Assembly: GCA_015179045.1 (NCBI GenBank)
Contig: WHUZ01000033.1
Coordinates: 248,001-312,000 of the forward strand
Direction: 5' to 3'
From: Kalaharituber pfeilii
Lineage: Eukaryota; Ascomycota; Pezizomycetes; Pezizales; Pezizaceae
DNA: 64,000 bases
Shown here: positions 34,915-45,216 of the stretch, in pieces
Layout: each line of letters begins with the position of its first letter
How positions within the stretch are numbered: the first letter of the stretch is position 1
Notes under the pieces: model-generated
Told to the model about the DNA's origin: nothing
What the model saw: only the letters and a program-made list of their open reading frames with translations
Database searches by the model: none
Made by a program: the position numbers and the translations under genes

Positions 34915-35637
34915 CACTGCTAATAATACATATTCTATACTTACTCACTGGTGCGGTTATAGTAGCCGTATAGGATCTAATGGAGTCATGAATATCCTAC
35001 ATAAGCTTACAAGCAATAATACGACAGTGCTAAGACATGTTTCTAAACCTCTAGTGACCAGATTGGCATACACTGCTACGTACTATGTGAGGAAGTTAGG
35101 CTTTTACAATATTCCTTGTTGTGCTCAACTGCCCCAACCATTTGTCAATGCTGCAATTTATTCAGAAAATATTTCCCTATGCATGTATTACTATTCTATA
35201 GCTTTATAGAGTCTCTGTGCATCTTTCTCATCAAATATTATCTCAATACTGCCATCAATCTAAGTAAGCGAAACAGTATTTTTTTGACATGGCAGTAACT
35301 TTGTTCTGATAAGTCCAATAGTCACAAAACTTGGTATATTCACTTAGCATAAGCGATAGAGGATATATTGAGATGCAAAGGCCTCAGGTAATCTCATTCA
35401 CATATAGTGACTCAAAAGTATATCCTAGAATAGGGTTGCATATGTTCCAGTATATGTCACCCCTGGTGTGCTACCAACTGGGAATAGAAAGTGTGGAAAA
35501 TAATTTACTATGTTCTCTAATGCTCTGGCTTTGATTTGAGCCCACTTGAGTGTCATTTGCATTCACAGCAGCTCTGTATTTAAGTTAATGGACTTGATCG
35601 GTTTCCCGGTGATGATCGGTTTCTAGGAGAAGCACTC
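34503..35637. mobile_element. Long-TIR Tc1/mariner-type element, 1135 bp
   Basis: The terminal inverted repeats are about 249 bp (34503-34751 and 35389-35637), start GAGTGCTTCWCCTAGAAACC and differ at only a handful of positions. TA is duplicated (34501-34502, 35638-35639). The interior (about 34752-35388) has no readable transposase and contains a type A LINE tail. The paralogous LTR at 43741 lacks the insert and gives a near-perfect empty site. Diverged relatives occur at about 4020-4210 and 41430-41536. Confidence 0.9.
34838..34912 (+). mobile_element. Type A LINE tail inside the long-TIR element
   Basis: CACCATAGCCCATAGGGCGA, CATGCGATTAATGGTATT, then A38. The core tail is unmistakable, but no target duplication could be found and the 5' limit is approximate. 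Confidence 0.75.
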
Positions 35638-35871
35638 TAATGAAACATGGGTTGGGCACGAACGTATATCACAAGGAGTGCTGGCATGGTCAGAGCGGTA
35701 AGACAGTGCCTTGGGGATGAACTGGAGTTTTGGAAGAACAGCGACACCTCGGAGAAACAGTCACATCTGGAGTTGTAAGGAAGCTATAGCCGCACCGCAT
35801 CTATGGGGATAGCCATGGGCGGAGTTATGTGGATTGCCGAAACTGCTGGAAATCGGTTAGGTTAGCATAGA

Positions 35872-35927
35872 TACTCGCTTGTTTAGGAATGGCTGACTAA
35901 TTATGCTACTTTCTAAACAAGCGAGTA
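35872..35927. repeat. Hairpin with perfect 15-bp arms
   Basis: TACTCGCTTGTTTAG (35872-35886) and its exact reverse complement (35913-35927) with a 26-nt spacer. It lies within LTR family 1 but has no equivalent in the sister LTR at 43741. Confidence 0.85.
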
Positions 35928-36153
35928 CTTGATAGCAATTACAATATACAGTAGCCACACAAGGTTGACTACAGTATAAGAAGGGCCAGCAGGACAGGTC
36001 CCTCAAAGGTCAAGCACCAAGCGTTGTCCTAAGTTACAACCTCTATTCACTACATCATCGTAGAAACCGTAACATCCTACAAGAGGTAGCTGCATCTTAA
36101 TGAAATATTAACATCACCAAAACGACTTCTTCAGTAGCCTATTTGGCCCTCTC

Positions 36154-36250
36154 TTTTTTTTTTTTTTTTTTGTTGTTGTTGGTGGTGATGGTCGTGATGG
36201 TGGTGGTGATGTGTGTCTTCATTACTCACATACTGGCCTTCTGGGCGATG
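36154..36250 (-). mobile_element. Diverged type A LINE tail with GTT/GGT microsatellite
   Basis: T17, then (GTT)n(GGT)n-like repeats, then TTCATTACTCACATACTGGC and CTTCTGGGCGATG. This is the A tail in reverse with several substitutions. No target duplication found. Confidence 0.45.
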
Positions 36251-36573
36251 ACTAGTTTGATTGAAGCCGTGGCCCTGGCACCTGCAAATAGTACTATTGC
36301 TTCAGTTGTACTCAGAGTTTATAAGCTGTAGTATTACGTCATGATCATCTTACCTCGAGTGAAGGAATGCTTTGTCATGGAGCTGCAGCTGGATGAGCTC
36401 AAGCCCAGTGCAACTGGAATACATGTAATTGTTGGTTTTCAAAAGTGTTTTCACCGTAGATTTAGTGTGAAAGGCTTCGCCTTTTTTCATGGAATACAGA
36501 ACACTGTCCAGCTTCCACCTCCATTCACATAAACTTTCGATATAATCTCTGACTGCTCTGCAGTTAGTGGCCA

Positions 36574-36696
36574 GTCTGATTGGCTCAGTGGGTAGAGCAT
36601 GTGGGTAGAGCATGTGGCTCCTCAATAGCTACTTTTATGGACTATGTAGTTACTTCAATGTCTCGAGTTCGAGCCTCCCATAGGGCTTTATTTTTA
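36574..36696 (+). tRNA. tRNA-like sequence, probably a tRNA pseudogene
   Basis: An intact D-arm/A-box (TTGGCTCAGTGGGTAGAGC, 36580-36598) is followed by a 13-bp duplication (GTGGGTAGAGCAT), then a T-arm/B-box core (GAGTTCGAGCC, 36665-36675). The acceptor arms GTCTGAT / ATAGGGC pair at six of seven positions if G-U pairs count. A T-rich Pol III-like terminator follows. The T-stem has only three of five pairs and the anticodon stem (TGTGG) has no partner unless an intron is assumed, so the copy is damaged. The body resembles Lys- or Arg-type tRNAs; the anticodon cannot be assigned safely. Confidence 0.42.
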
Positions 36697-36771
36697 CCTT
36701 CTTCAATTGCAAGAATATCAATCCCCAGTGTCCCAATTGCAGCTCTGCAACTCCTGTAGAAATAACTAGTC

Positions 36772-36972
36772 TGGTGCATGAAACTCCGCTTAGTCAGCGT
36801 CTGGTTAAGAAATAACATGAATAAAACAAATAACCACAATATCAAAAATCAAAATCACAACCTGGTGCATGAAGCTCCGCTTAGTCAGCGTCTGGTTACG
36901 AGACTAAGTCTGGTTAAGAAATAACATGAATAAAACAAATAACCACAATATCAAAAATAAAAATCACAACCT
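36772..36972 (+). repeat. Tandem duplication, about 92 and 110 bp
   Basis: TGGTGCATGAARCTCCGCTT followed by AGTCAGCGTCTGGTTA occurs at 36772 and again at 36863. The rest of the unit (GAAATAACATGAATAAAACA ... AAATCACAACCTG) is also repeated. The second copy carries about 18 extra bases. The 14-mer CTCCGCTTAGTCAG recurs at about 8166. Confidence 0.85.
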
Positions 36973-38146
36973 GCCGCTCCAAAAGCTATACTACTATCCC
37001 TCGTCGTCAGCACTGCCATGTCGAAAAATCAGCCCGTCAATTTTTTACCTATCTCCTCAATTCTCCAGTCAGCCCAGTTCGTCCTCCTTTCCTGTTGGAG
37101 GCTCTTTTATTGCATCCCTCCCCTGGCCATCTGTTCTCCCATCGCGCCTGGGTCAGTTGTGTTCTGCTGTTTCCTCTTCCATTCCGCACCACTAGCAATC
37201 CGGTCCGGCCACCTTTTCACTCTTGAACCTCCAAGCTCGCAAGCCTTCCCCCCCATCAGGCCTCCCAGTTTGCGGGTCAGCTTGCCCAGCCTCTGTAGTG
37301 GCCTGTAACTCAGGTTCAGTCTGTTCCTCTCCTCTGCTCGTCACTTCTTGGCATCATCCTCAATCCTGCATCTGCCACAACTAGGAATGAGGTTGAGTAT
37401 ATGAAATCCCTATTTGTTGGCAAACCTTAAGATCCTTGCAGCTTTTATCTATTTTTTTGTTTATCTATTTATGTACTGATTTATTGATATTTTTATTTAT
37501 ATTGTTATGGTGTGAGCGCGTACGGGAAACACGACTCTATTGCTAGGCCCTGTGCGGGGAGGTCATCAGGAGTTACATAGTGCTCACATTACTCGAAGGT
37601 GGTTTGTTTACCTTCGTAACCAGTGTATCGTAAGAACAGTAAATTTGGTAATGAAGAAGGTAGATATTTAATGATGAAGAATGTACATGTCTCCGGACTT
37701 CCTATTTAAGTTCCCTCACACGTGCACTGATCGTGTATGCCCTCACGTGACCCATGGTGCTCTGACCTGATGTCGACGCCTTCACACAGTATCTCCGGCC
37801 GCACTTTCCACTTTCTACATTACCAAACCATACATGCACCAGCCGCGCTGTCCTTCCACGGGAGCAGAAGTTCATTAAACCAAATATAAAAAAAAAGATA
37901 TTCATAAGTACAAATAATATGTTTCTCTGCATCCGCCCTTCAACTCTATCCACCTTAGAAACCTATATCTGTCTCCCTCCTGGCCACTGCTCTCTCTCTC
38001 GAAACTGGCATTCTGCATTCATCCAGCAGATGGGCCTTCAAGCCCTCCCAAATTGAACTCTCCTATAAGGTGGTCTTTACCTTCACAACTGCAAATGATG
38101 AGCTAGACCTATCTGAAAGTTCTCGTTACCAGCTGTCAGACTTCTC
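36973..38146. other. No supported gene
   Basis: A Ser/Pro/Leu-rich open stretch at 36926-37308 (CT-rich strand bias) and a minus ORF at 37702-37953 are the only frames. Neither shows a domain. Confidence 0.4.
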
Positions 38147-38161
38147 AATTGCCAAGGAAGC

Positions 38162-38248
38162 GGGCATCATGTATCTTGTTCCTTTTAATAAACCCTCGCC
38201 ATAGCCCCTAGGGCGGCACGCGAGTATTGATATAAAAAAAGAAAAAAA
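38162..38248 (+). mobile_element. 87-bp LINE-tail insertion, type A
   Basis: A short 3' UTR piece, then CCTCGCCATAGCCCCTAGGG, CGGCACGCGAGTATTGATAT and an A-rich tail. Target duplication AATTGCCAAGGAAGC at 38147-38161, AATTACCAAGGAAGC at 38249-38263 (14 of 15). Confidence 0.9.
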
Positions 38249-39256
38249 AATTACCAAGGAAGCTCTCTTTTTAGAATCGAAACACGTATCTGCAAAATGT
38301 GTACACATATTGATCAGGGAAGCTTTCATTCATTTGGGCAATTTTTTCCCTTTCATTGGGAATGAAAAGTGCCGTTATGATAGAGATAGGTAACTACTAT
38401 GCACGTTCCAAATGGCCTGTGTCTTCTGTGGCCCACACTAGTCATGACTGGTCCAGGCTATTAGTGATTAACCCAGGGCCATTGACGGCTCTCCAACGTC
38501 TTACCCTGTCATGGCGTAGCTGCAAGCGGGGATACGTGATGTACATATATAGAATTACCTAGGGCCATTAGTGACTGGCCGGGATATGAGGGGCCCGAAA
38601 CATGCATATCTACCCGTTCGATGTGGCTATATATACATGGTATTTGGGTTTATAGGAATCCTTCATAGGTATAATAAGGTAGCAATGTATATTCCAGTAA
38701 TTTGTAATAGATTTAACCGAATTCCTTATATATCACGAGTGGATGGAGCATTCGCCGAACTCAAGAAACAATGCAACTAGCCCATGTACACATCCTATGA
38801 CGTTGCTGTATCTTTCCGAGGCCACGTAAACAAGCAGCGCAAGGCCACACATATCCATCTACGGCGTTCTACACCAGGCTTGGTGCATTCAGCTAGGAAA
38901 TCAAAATCCTCAACAACCCCTTAAGATTGCAGATAGATAGAAACCTGTGTACCGGATGCAGTCAACAACGCAATTGAAAGCGCCAACATTCGGAAGCACG
39001 CTTTATCTGTGAGCCTTACACAGTCGAGCAGCCAGTTCATTAGTCTAACACGTCTGCACGCCCAGTTGGAGCCTGTGCAGTCATGAGCACAAGGCTGAAT
39101 GTGGTTTTTAGGCTGGGTGGAAAAGATAAGATGCGAGTCAACTCGTAATCTTCCGCATCGAAATAGTTCTCCGCGGATGGTTGCATCAAACGTACGTAAC
39201 CCACTTGAAGATGCTAGCTTTATGAGTAGCTGAGCTTCCAAGGTAAGATACACTTT

Positions 39257-39306
39257 GTTTTTTTGGGTCACATAACCCCGTATACAGCTACCCGCCTATG
39301 GGAGGG
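39257..39306 (-). mobile_element. Short type B LINE tail
   Basis: T-run, then GGGTCACATAACCCCGTATA, CAGCTACCCGCCTATGGGAG and GG, so the copy starts at the same CCCTSCCAT point as its relatives. No flanking duplication seen. Confidence 0.68.
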
Positions 39307-39564
39307 ACGTGAGAGAAAGTAGAAGGCCGTGTCCTCCATGGAGTCGTCCAATTGTATTTTGGAAGAATGAGTTTGAGGAATGAAAAGCTAACCCTTCCAC
39401 ACGAGATGTTCTATTCATAAGTACGACGACGCGTACAAATGGAAAAGCAGCGGCGGAACTCTGATAGTCAGTGTTCCGATGACCTCAATTGGTTAGGATA
39501 GATCGAATGTAGTAGCCGCCGCCTTGTATGGTGACTTTTCTCCACCGTAATTGTTCCTGATAAC

Positions 39565-39611
39565 TAGCGCCGCCAGCGCGCGAGTAATGATATTGAAAAA
39601 AAGAAAGAAAA
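39565..39611 (+). mobile_element. Diverged type A LINE tail
   Basis: TAGCGCCGCCAGCGCGCGAG, TAATGATATTG and an A-rich tail; the 5' half of the tail hairpin is altered. No target duplication found. Confidence 0.6.
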
Positions 39612-40886
39612 TATTGCTGCGGAAGGATGCCCGCAATCAATAGGTTCTATTTAAAATTGTTATCCACTTATCTATACCGAATGTCGTTATCACGGGTGGC
39701 TATGCAATGCATGATAAGCCCGGGGGTGATGATCCGTACCACAGGGCTGTTCTTGGCACCAAATCAGGGTTGTGCCGGTCACATAATCCTTTCAACTAAC
39801 TTTCCAAACACACATGCACACATGCTCTATGTCACGACCCAATCTATTATGTACTGTTGGAAAAGCCACAAAAAGCGCAGCACCGTCATCACAGAAAAAA
39901 AAAATTATTGGATCGCTTAATGTCAATTACGTTCACTGCCAGCAATCGTCCCTTCTTATAGCATTGTCCCACTTCGGCTTAGGTTCCATTAGCTCCTCGC
40001 TACAACCACGTGTGTGCTATACCTTGGCAGCAACCACACTAGACACCTCTAAGCATGGTACGGCATGGTGACTTAGAAGCATGATGAGTATGTATTCATA
40101 TGCATGTCATGAAGTATAGCAAGCATGGTGGCAGCATAGCATGATAAGTATGTGTAGCATGGTGAGTATTTGAGAAGATTGAGCGCAATGGGGAGCGGGA
40201 GTGGATCAGTACAGAGAGAGCTAGCGGGGAGGTATGGGAGTAGGAGCGTGGTGGTATGGAGGGCCTCTCGGTCGGGAGGCCAGTTACTACTTGTATAGAG
40301 AGTACTTAGGAACTACACCTTTCTTGAAATTAAAAGCAATTCCCTGACTATGGCAGTGCGAACTGCAGAAAATAGAAGGGGTGACGCAGGATACGACAAA
40401 GCTGAATTTCTCACTCACATGGCATGGCTTCCAGAGCCATGCTTATACAGAAAATACGTAACACAAAGTTGCATACAAAACCAGTGTTCAGTCTGCCAAG
40501 TATGGAGGGCACATGGCCAGTTCGGACTCATCATGGCCCCCACTGACATCGGACCGTGCAAGTCAACTGCGACAAGATCGACGATTATGTCCGACCGGTC
40601 ATTGTATGTCTGCCCAGACATTGTGGCAGATCTCTCGGACTCTCGGGTACGGCCAGGATACCTTAGCTACCAACACTACGGTCATAATGGCAAGGCCAGA
40701 TGTGGTAGTTTCTTGGTAGGTATTTCTGGTATTGATACAGAAACACCGTCCAGTCACGAACATCCAGTCTCGTCAGGAACGTGAATGTACCTAGAGGTGC
40801 CTATATGTATCTATATACTCACTTATGACCTAATAGTCATAGTAAGCTATAATAACTACCTATGAGATAACAATGGTACTATACAC

Positions 40887-40948
40887 GCCCTGCCATGGCG
40901 ATCAGCTGCAAGCGGGGTAACGTGACAAAAAAAAAAAAAAAAAAAAAA
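40887..40948 (+). mobile_element. 62-bp LINE-tail insertion, type B
   Basis: GCCCTGCCATGGCGATCAGC, TGCAAGCGGGGTAACGTGAC and poly(A). Target duplication GGTACTATACAC / GGTACTATATAC at 40875-40886 and 40949-40960. Confidence 0.93.
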
Positions 40949-41150
40949 GGTACTATATACATTAAGATCATCACTCTCCTCCACCTGATCAGTACAATTG
41001 CAAGTATTACTTTATGACAGTGATTTGAACATGTTGGTGCATAGATCTGTAATAAAGAGAAGAACATGAGCCCTGACATGAACAAGAGATATAATATTGA
41101 TGAATGTTAGAAGAGATTAATGAAAGGAAAAAAAAAAAAAAAGAAGACTG

Positions 41151-41190
41151 TTTTTTTTTTTTTTTTTTTATTTCATTACTCGCGTGCCGC
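41151..41190 (-). mobile_element. 40-bp LINE-tail insertion, type A
   Basis: T19 then ATTTCATTACTCGCGTGCCG plus C, flanked by AAGAAGACTG (41141-41150 and 41191-41200). Only the 3' arm of the tail hairpin was copied. Confidence 0.93.
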
Positions 41191-41429
41191 AAGAAGACTG
41201 TTTGACTTTATTCGAACCTGAGGCTTACTTGCTAGTACGCTTTCTAGTCAAAGAATTGGTTCTAGTACTTCTGTTACTGCTGCTGCTGCTATTGACATTT
41301 GCACTATTGATGATGCTAGTATCAAACCTTCTGCCATTTCTGGTGCTGAGAAGCCAGAGTATGAAAGATTACAATAGATTATTCTTCATATATTTCCTAT
41401 ACTTAATGGTAAGATATAAGCAATGACCT

Positions 41430-41536
41430 AAGTTGAATATATACTAAATTCTATACTAAATATACTTTGAGTCACTATATGTCAATAATTCTACCTATAA
41501 TTTTATTGATTTTAATGTATACTCCATTATCTATTT
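41430..41536. mobile_element. Remnant related to the long-TIR element arm
   Basis: TATACTTTGAGTCACTATAT followed by GTCAATAATTCTACCT resembles both the arm of the 34503 element and the 4140-4200 remnant. There is no open frame. A type B tail was inserted just after it. Confidence 0.45.
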
Positions 41537-41548
41537 GAAGAAAGTATA

Positions 41549-41617
41549 TATATATATATATATATTTTTTTTTTTTTTCCACGTGACCCCGCATGCAGCT
41601 GTTCGCCATGGCAGGGC
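41549..41617 (-). mobile_element. 69-bp LINE-tail insertion, type B
   Basis: A (TA)n run grades into poly(T), then CCACGTGACCCCGCATGCAG, CTGTTCGCCATGGCAGGGC. Target duplication GAAGAAAGTATA at 41537-41548 and 41618-41629. The TA microsatellite probably grew from the end of the target duplication. Confidence 0.92.
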
Positions 41618-42235
41618 GAAGAAAGTATACTAAGTTTGATAGTACTAGAGTCAATTAACTACTCTAGCGGGACGTGGTCGAGAGACTAGCTAACCTGGAG
41701 TCAGTACAGACCTTTGTGGAAAGGAAGAACTCCCGGGTAGAGGCCAGTATATTGAGATTTTGAGGAGAGGGTTTAATGAAAGAGGGGAAGGCTCGGTCTA
41801 CCTAAGAGGCTCCCTGAGGTGGAGGGATGCACTCCCTCTAGAAACACTTACATCCCTGCCAGCAACAGCAGAGAGACAGGAATGGGAAGAGAGAACAACC
41901 CAGGAAGAAGAGGAGGGATGGGAGGTGACATACACAGATGAAAGCAGGCTAGGTAACAGGGCCGGAACCGGGCTATGGCAGGGAGGGCCAAGTACATATA
42001 CATGGGTGCGAGATGCACGGTGAATGATGCGGAGCTTTTGGCCATGGCGAATGCCTTGGAGGACGGACAGAGGAGATCCTCATATTATCAGATTCAAAAG
42101 TAGCGATTCGAAGAGTGCAGAAGATAGCAAAGGGGAAACCATTGCCGGCCAGTCTAGTCAGAGAAGCCTGGGAGGGGAGGGCAGAGCAATGTGGACTAGA
42201 CGTGCATAATGTGGGTCAAGGGGTACAAGGGCCTA

Positions 42236-42692
42236 TTTTTTTTTTTTTTTTTTATTATTATTATTTATTTCATTACTCGCGTGCCGCCTGGTAGGCTATG
42301 GCGAGGTTCTCTTAAATACATGTAAACTCATAAGTGAGAGGTAAAATTTTTTTTTTTTTTTTTTCTTTCATTAATCGCATGCCGCCCTATGGGCTATGGC
42401 GATATTTAAATACATAAAATAAGTGAAATATATGCGTCACTCTCATCTATTCTCCCCGTGCCCATTCCAAGATCTCCCGTATGTTTACTCCCTTATCAAT
42501 CTGTCTTATACCTTCCGCCCCCCGCATTTCCTAGCCCACGCCTTGCAGTCTTTCCGTACATGTTCCCAGTTTTCCGGGGCCTCCTAAGTGAGAGGTAAAA
42601 AGGAAATAATGCGAAAGGAATTCCTGTCTCTACCCTAAGTTCTGTTCCTACTCTTGACTTGTCCATTCCAGTATCTCCACCAATTTGTCTTT
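42236..42692 (-). mobile_element. LINE fragment (type A) nested in the type B LINE
   Basis: Poly(T), CATTACTCGCGTGCCGCCTG and 3' UTR on the minus strand, itself split by a further insert. Target duplication GTACAAGGGCCTA at 42223-42235 and 42693-42705, exactly where the host ORF2 frame resumes. Confidence 0.93.
42347..42584 (-). mobile_element. Third-level LINE fragment (type A)
   Basis: Poly(T), TTTCATTAATCGCATGCCGC, 3' UTR, and on the minus strand the end of ORF2 (ENWEHVRKDCKAWARKCGGR). Target duplication TAAGTGAGAGGTAAAA at 42331-42346 and 42585-42600 lies inside the second-level insert. Confidence 0.93.
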
Positions 42693-43740
42693 GTACAAGG
42701 GCCTAGAGGGCAATGAGAAGGCGGACAGGGCGGCGAAGCTTGGTGCCCTATTCCCTTGTCAGGACGAGATAGTCACAGAGGCTGGCATGCGAATGAAGGC
42801 GAAAACGCACCGGTCCCAAGAAAGAGACAGACTAGGTCTAAAGTACAGGCCGCTGCAGAGACTAGGGGCACGGGTCGGCACTCTAGCGGGACTCTTGCCA
42901 GGGAAGGGCCTCAGGGCCTGGAGATACAACATAGGCAAGGCAGACAGCCCAGAGTGGCGGTGGTGCGGGGAGGAGGTGGCGGTGGAGCACATATGGAACA
43001 GATGTGAAGTCTGCAGGAGGAGATGGCTGGGGGCCTAAAAGTGGAGCTCCCATCGGCCCCCGGATGCAGGGCAGAGGGGCGGGGCCGCCCTGGCGGAGTT
43101 ACTGAGTTGGATCGAGAGATAGGCACGGAGTATCTTCACGTCTTGGTTTAATTTTTGTTACGAGTTCTGCGCTTTGCTATTAGTCTACTTTACTATTTCC
43201 CTTTCTTTTCCTTAATTTTCTATGTAGCTATCCTGCCGTAGCCTGCCCTGCCATGGCGAGCAGCTGCAAGCGCGGTTACGTGATAGAAAAAAAAAAGAAA
43301 AAAAAAATACTGCATAGATATGATCAGGACCACGAAATCATGGTTTACATATTGTCTTTTCAGGCGAACTATGGTAGTATTCCGGCAGAATACTGGATTA
43401 AGCTTCACCGTTCGTGAGTTCAGCGTTATGCTCTGCTGCGATCCTTTGGCCATTCTAGGGCCAGTATTTTCTTCCAATGGTTCTTGCTTCTTTGTATCAC
43501 AAAGCAAGTATTGATTTATTTTATTTCCCACGAATGATAGATCAATACTTTCTGAACGGTTGGTTTATGGTAGGTAACTTCACAACTGCAGATCATACCT
43601 CTGTCAGGTTCAAACGATAGGTTACTGTACTTGGAACGGCAAGCCCAGTTGGAGCCGGCAAACCATTATCTGAGTTTCGATTTGTGATTGTACTGACTTG
43701 TGGCGCCCTGTTTACCCCATTCTAACCAATTAATACTACC

Positions 43741-44189
43741 TGTCAGGGCCTACCCGGGAAGGGGATATCCACAATTCGGCCTGATCAACCGATAGCTGCA
43801 GTTGGGCAATGAAATATGGGTCGGGCACGGATGTATTGCAAGGATCTGACGGCATAGTCATAGCACAGTGTCAGCCACCGGACGGACCTCTAAGAGCAAA
43901 GCCACCAATTTTTTTTTTTTTTTTTTCTCCTTGTATCATTACTCGCATGCCGCCCTGTGGGCTACGGCGAGAAAGCCACCGAATGGACCTCTAGATGAGG
44001 CGAGGCAGTGGCTGAAGGATATCTATAGATAGAACATCATGATATCATAGCAAGTTAGAGAATAGATGGAAGGCACGCAGGATTGACTATAAGAGGGGCC
44101 AGCAAGAGCCGCCCTCTCAAAGGTCAAGCACCAAGCGTTGTCCTAAGTTAAACCCTCATATTTACTACATCATCGTAGAAACCAAAACA
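43741..44189. mobile_element. Solo LTR (family 1), second copy
   Basis: It starts TGTCAGGGCCTACCCGGGAA and ends GTAGAAACCAAAACA, with the 5-bp duplication CTACC at 43736-43740 and 44190-44194. TGT..ACA ends and a 5-bp duplication are standard for LTR retrotransposons. It lacks the long-TIR insertion of the 34420 copy and so shows the empty site (GGGCAATGAAATATGGG). It contains a type A LINE tail. The parent Copia/Gypsy family cannot be told from an LTR alone. Confidence 0.9.
43910..43971 (-). mobile_element. 62-bp LINE-tail insertion, type A, inside the solo LTR
   Basis: T-run, TCTCCTTGTATCATTACTCG, CATGCCGCCCTGTGGGCTAC, GGCGAG. It is flanked by AAAGCCACC (43898-43906 plus a few T-rich bases, and 43972-43980). 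Its own 5' end is CTCGCCGTAGC. Confidence 0.9.
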
Positions 44190-44194
44190 CTACC

Positions 44195-44715
44195 AGACCA
44201 CGATGCTTATGTAGCTCGCTGATTGTTCGAAACTGCTCACGGATAGAGGAAATTCGGAAGGGCTCACACTATCGAATGGAATAGAATAACGATGAATTGA
44301 TCAATTGATGATTGATCCATCAAATGATGCCAAAATAAAAACTACGTGCAGCACATCCCCACCTAGCTTATATATCTTTTGCTGCGGCACCATTATTCCA
44401 TCCAGAGTCATAAGAATACAAGGAAACAAGAAACAACCTTTTACCCGCTGGCCCGATATACTCATCCGCTCGGTGCTGAGATCCTGCCGTCGGCATGGGA
44501 TCATCTGTCCATCGGCAGCAAGATTACTCGTCAGTTCAACAACGGATGGCTTGTCATTTTTTCCCGGAGAGTTAACGAACATTTTCTCGTGGACCGAGAA
44601 ATTGTTCTTCGGGGGCCAGAAGAGCTCAGTTGGTTCCTTGTGTGGTGGTATTACATAACCACGATATAAGGGTCTTTGAATGTCTAATTGCTACTGACCA
44701 GCCTGAGTGTTTTCC
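44195..44715. other. Open frames without assignment
   Basis: Two overlapping plus-strand frames (44305-44658 and 44379-44669) are open for 117 and 96 codons. The second contains FLVDREIVLRGPEELSWFLV, which does not match a family I recognise. Confidence 0.3.
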
Positions 44716-44800
44716 TTTTTTTTTTTTCTTTTTTTAATTCCTTCCGGCATACCGCCTTATAGGCTATGATGAAGTTGAATATGAACGAAATAAGAAAACA

Positions 44801-44870
44801 TCCCTGCCATAGGCTGGTAGTGTAGCCTTTATGCAGGGTCACATGACCCAAAAAAGGGGGGGGAAAAAGA
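44801..44870 (+). mobile_element. Type B LINE tail in the old LINE
   Basis: TCCCTGCCATAGGCTGGTAG, TGTAGCCTTTATGCAGGGTC, ACATGACCC and a mixed A/G tail. A possible short target duplication is AAGAAA on both sides. Its 5' end is again the CCCTGCCAT point. Confidence 0.7.
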
Positions 44871-45216
44871 AACTATCTCCCTCTCACCTCTCGGGAACTA
44901 TAAGAAAGTAGACTCACAAACATAAAAACAAAAGTAAAATTCGCGTCCAATGTCGGTGTCCCCTCCTATGTCTATCCACTCATTCTAATAGCCTAACCGG
45001 TGGATTGATATCCTCCTGGCTACCTGATATTTTCCAGACTTTGTACGTGATCCATAGTTGCTGGATCGTCCTCTCCTCACCACCGATATTCCGCTCCCTC
45101 TGATTCTCCTATCTTGAACCTCCAGACCTAAGGTTCATCCCTGCTGTCACACCTCAAGCACTCTTTCCAATCTTCCTAGTCATAAAGGATCACCACGAAC
45201 TCCTAACCAAGGAAGC

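Larger units (their letters stand above)
34420..36074. mobile_element. Solo LTR (family 1), interrupted by a 1.1-kb transposon
   Basis: It begins TGCCAGAGCCTACCCGGGAA and ends CATCATCGTAGAAACCGTAA plus CA. The flanking 5-bp duplication is TCCTA (34415-34419 and 36075-36079). Both ends match the second copy at 43741-44189 (GCCTACCCGGGAAGGGGATA; TCAAGCACCAAGCGTTGTCC). No internal retrotransposon genes remain. The orientation is unknown; TG..CA ends fit either. A TATA-like stretch (AGTATAAGAAG) lies near 35970. It carries the 34503-35637 element and a 15-bp-arm hairpin. Confidence 0.88.
38264..40874. other. No supported gene; two short LINE tails
   Basis: Apart from the B tail at 39257-39306 and the A tail at 39565-39611, this stretch has no recognised feature. 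About 40060-40160 is rich in GCATG/GTATG repeats. A 144-codon ORF (40350-40784, plus) has an ATG start but no recognisable motif. Confidence 0.4.
41668..43315 (+). mobile_element. 5'-truncated LINE with type B tail (host of two nested LINEs)
   Basis: ORF2 pieces, in order: end of the RT/connection region (DVVERLANLESVQTFVERKN), RNase H (VTYTDESRLGNRAGTGLW; VNDAELLAMA; SDSKVAI), then after the nested inserts QDEIVTEAGMRMKAKTHRSQ, GLLPGKGLRAWRYNIGKADS, RWCGEEVAVEHIWNRCEVC. RNase H is in part intact, while stops and a Cys-to-Trp change (PEWRWCGE) show decay. The 3' end reads GCCCTGCCATGGCGAGCAGC, TGCAAGCGCGGTTACGTGAT plus an A-rich tail. This proves that the free-standing B inserts are LINE 3' ends. 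The insertion point of the nested block is GTACAAGGGCCTA. Confidence 0.9.

Noticed and set aside
40350..40784. 144-codon plus-strand ORF with ATG
   Set aside because: No domain, no splice context, composition like the surrounding DNA; kept only as a note in the intergenic entry.
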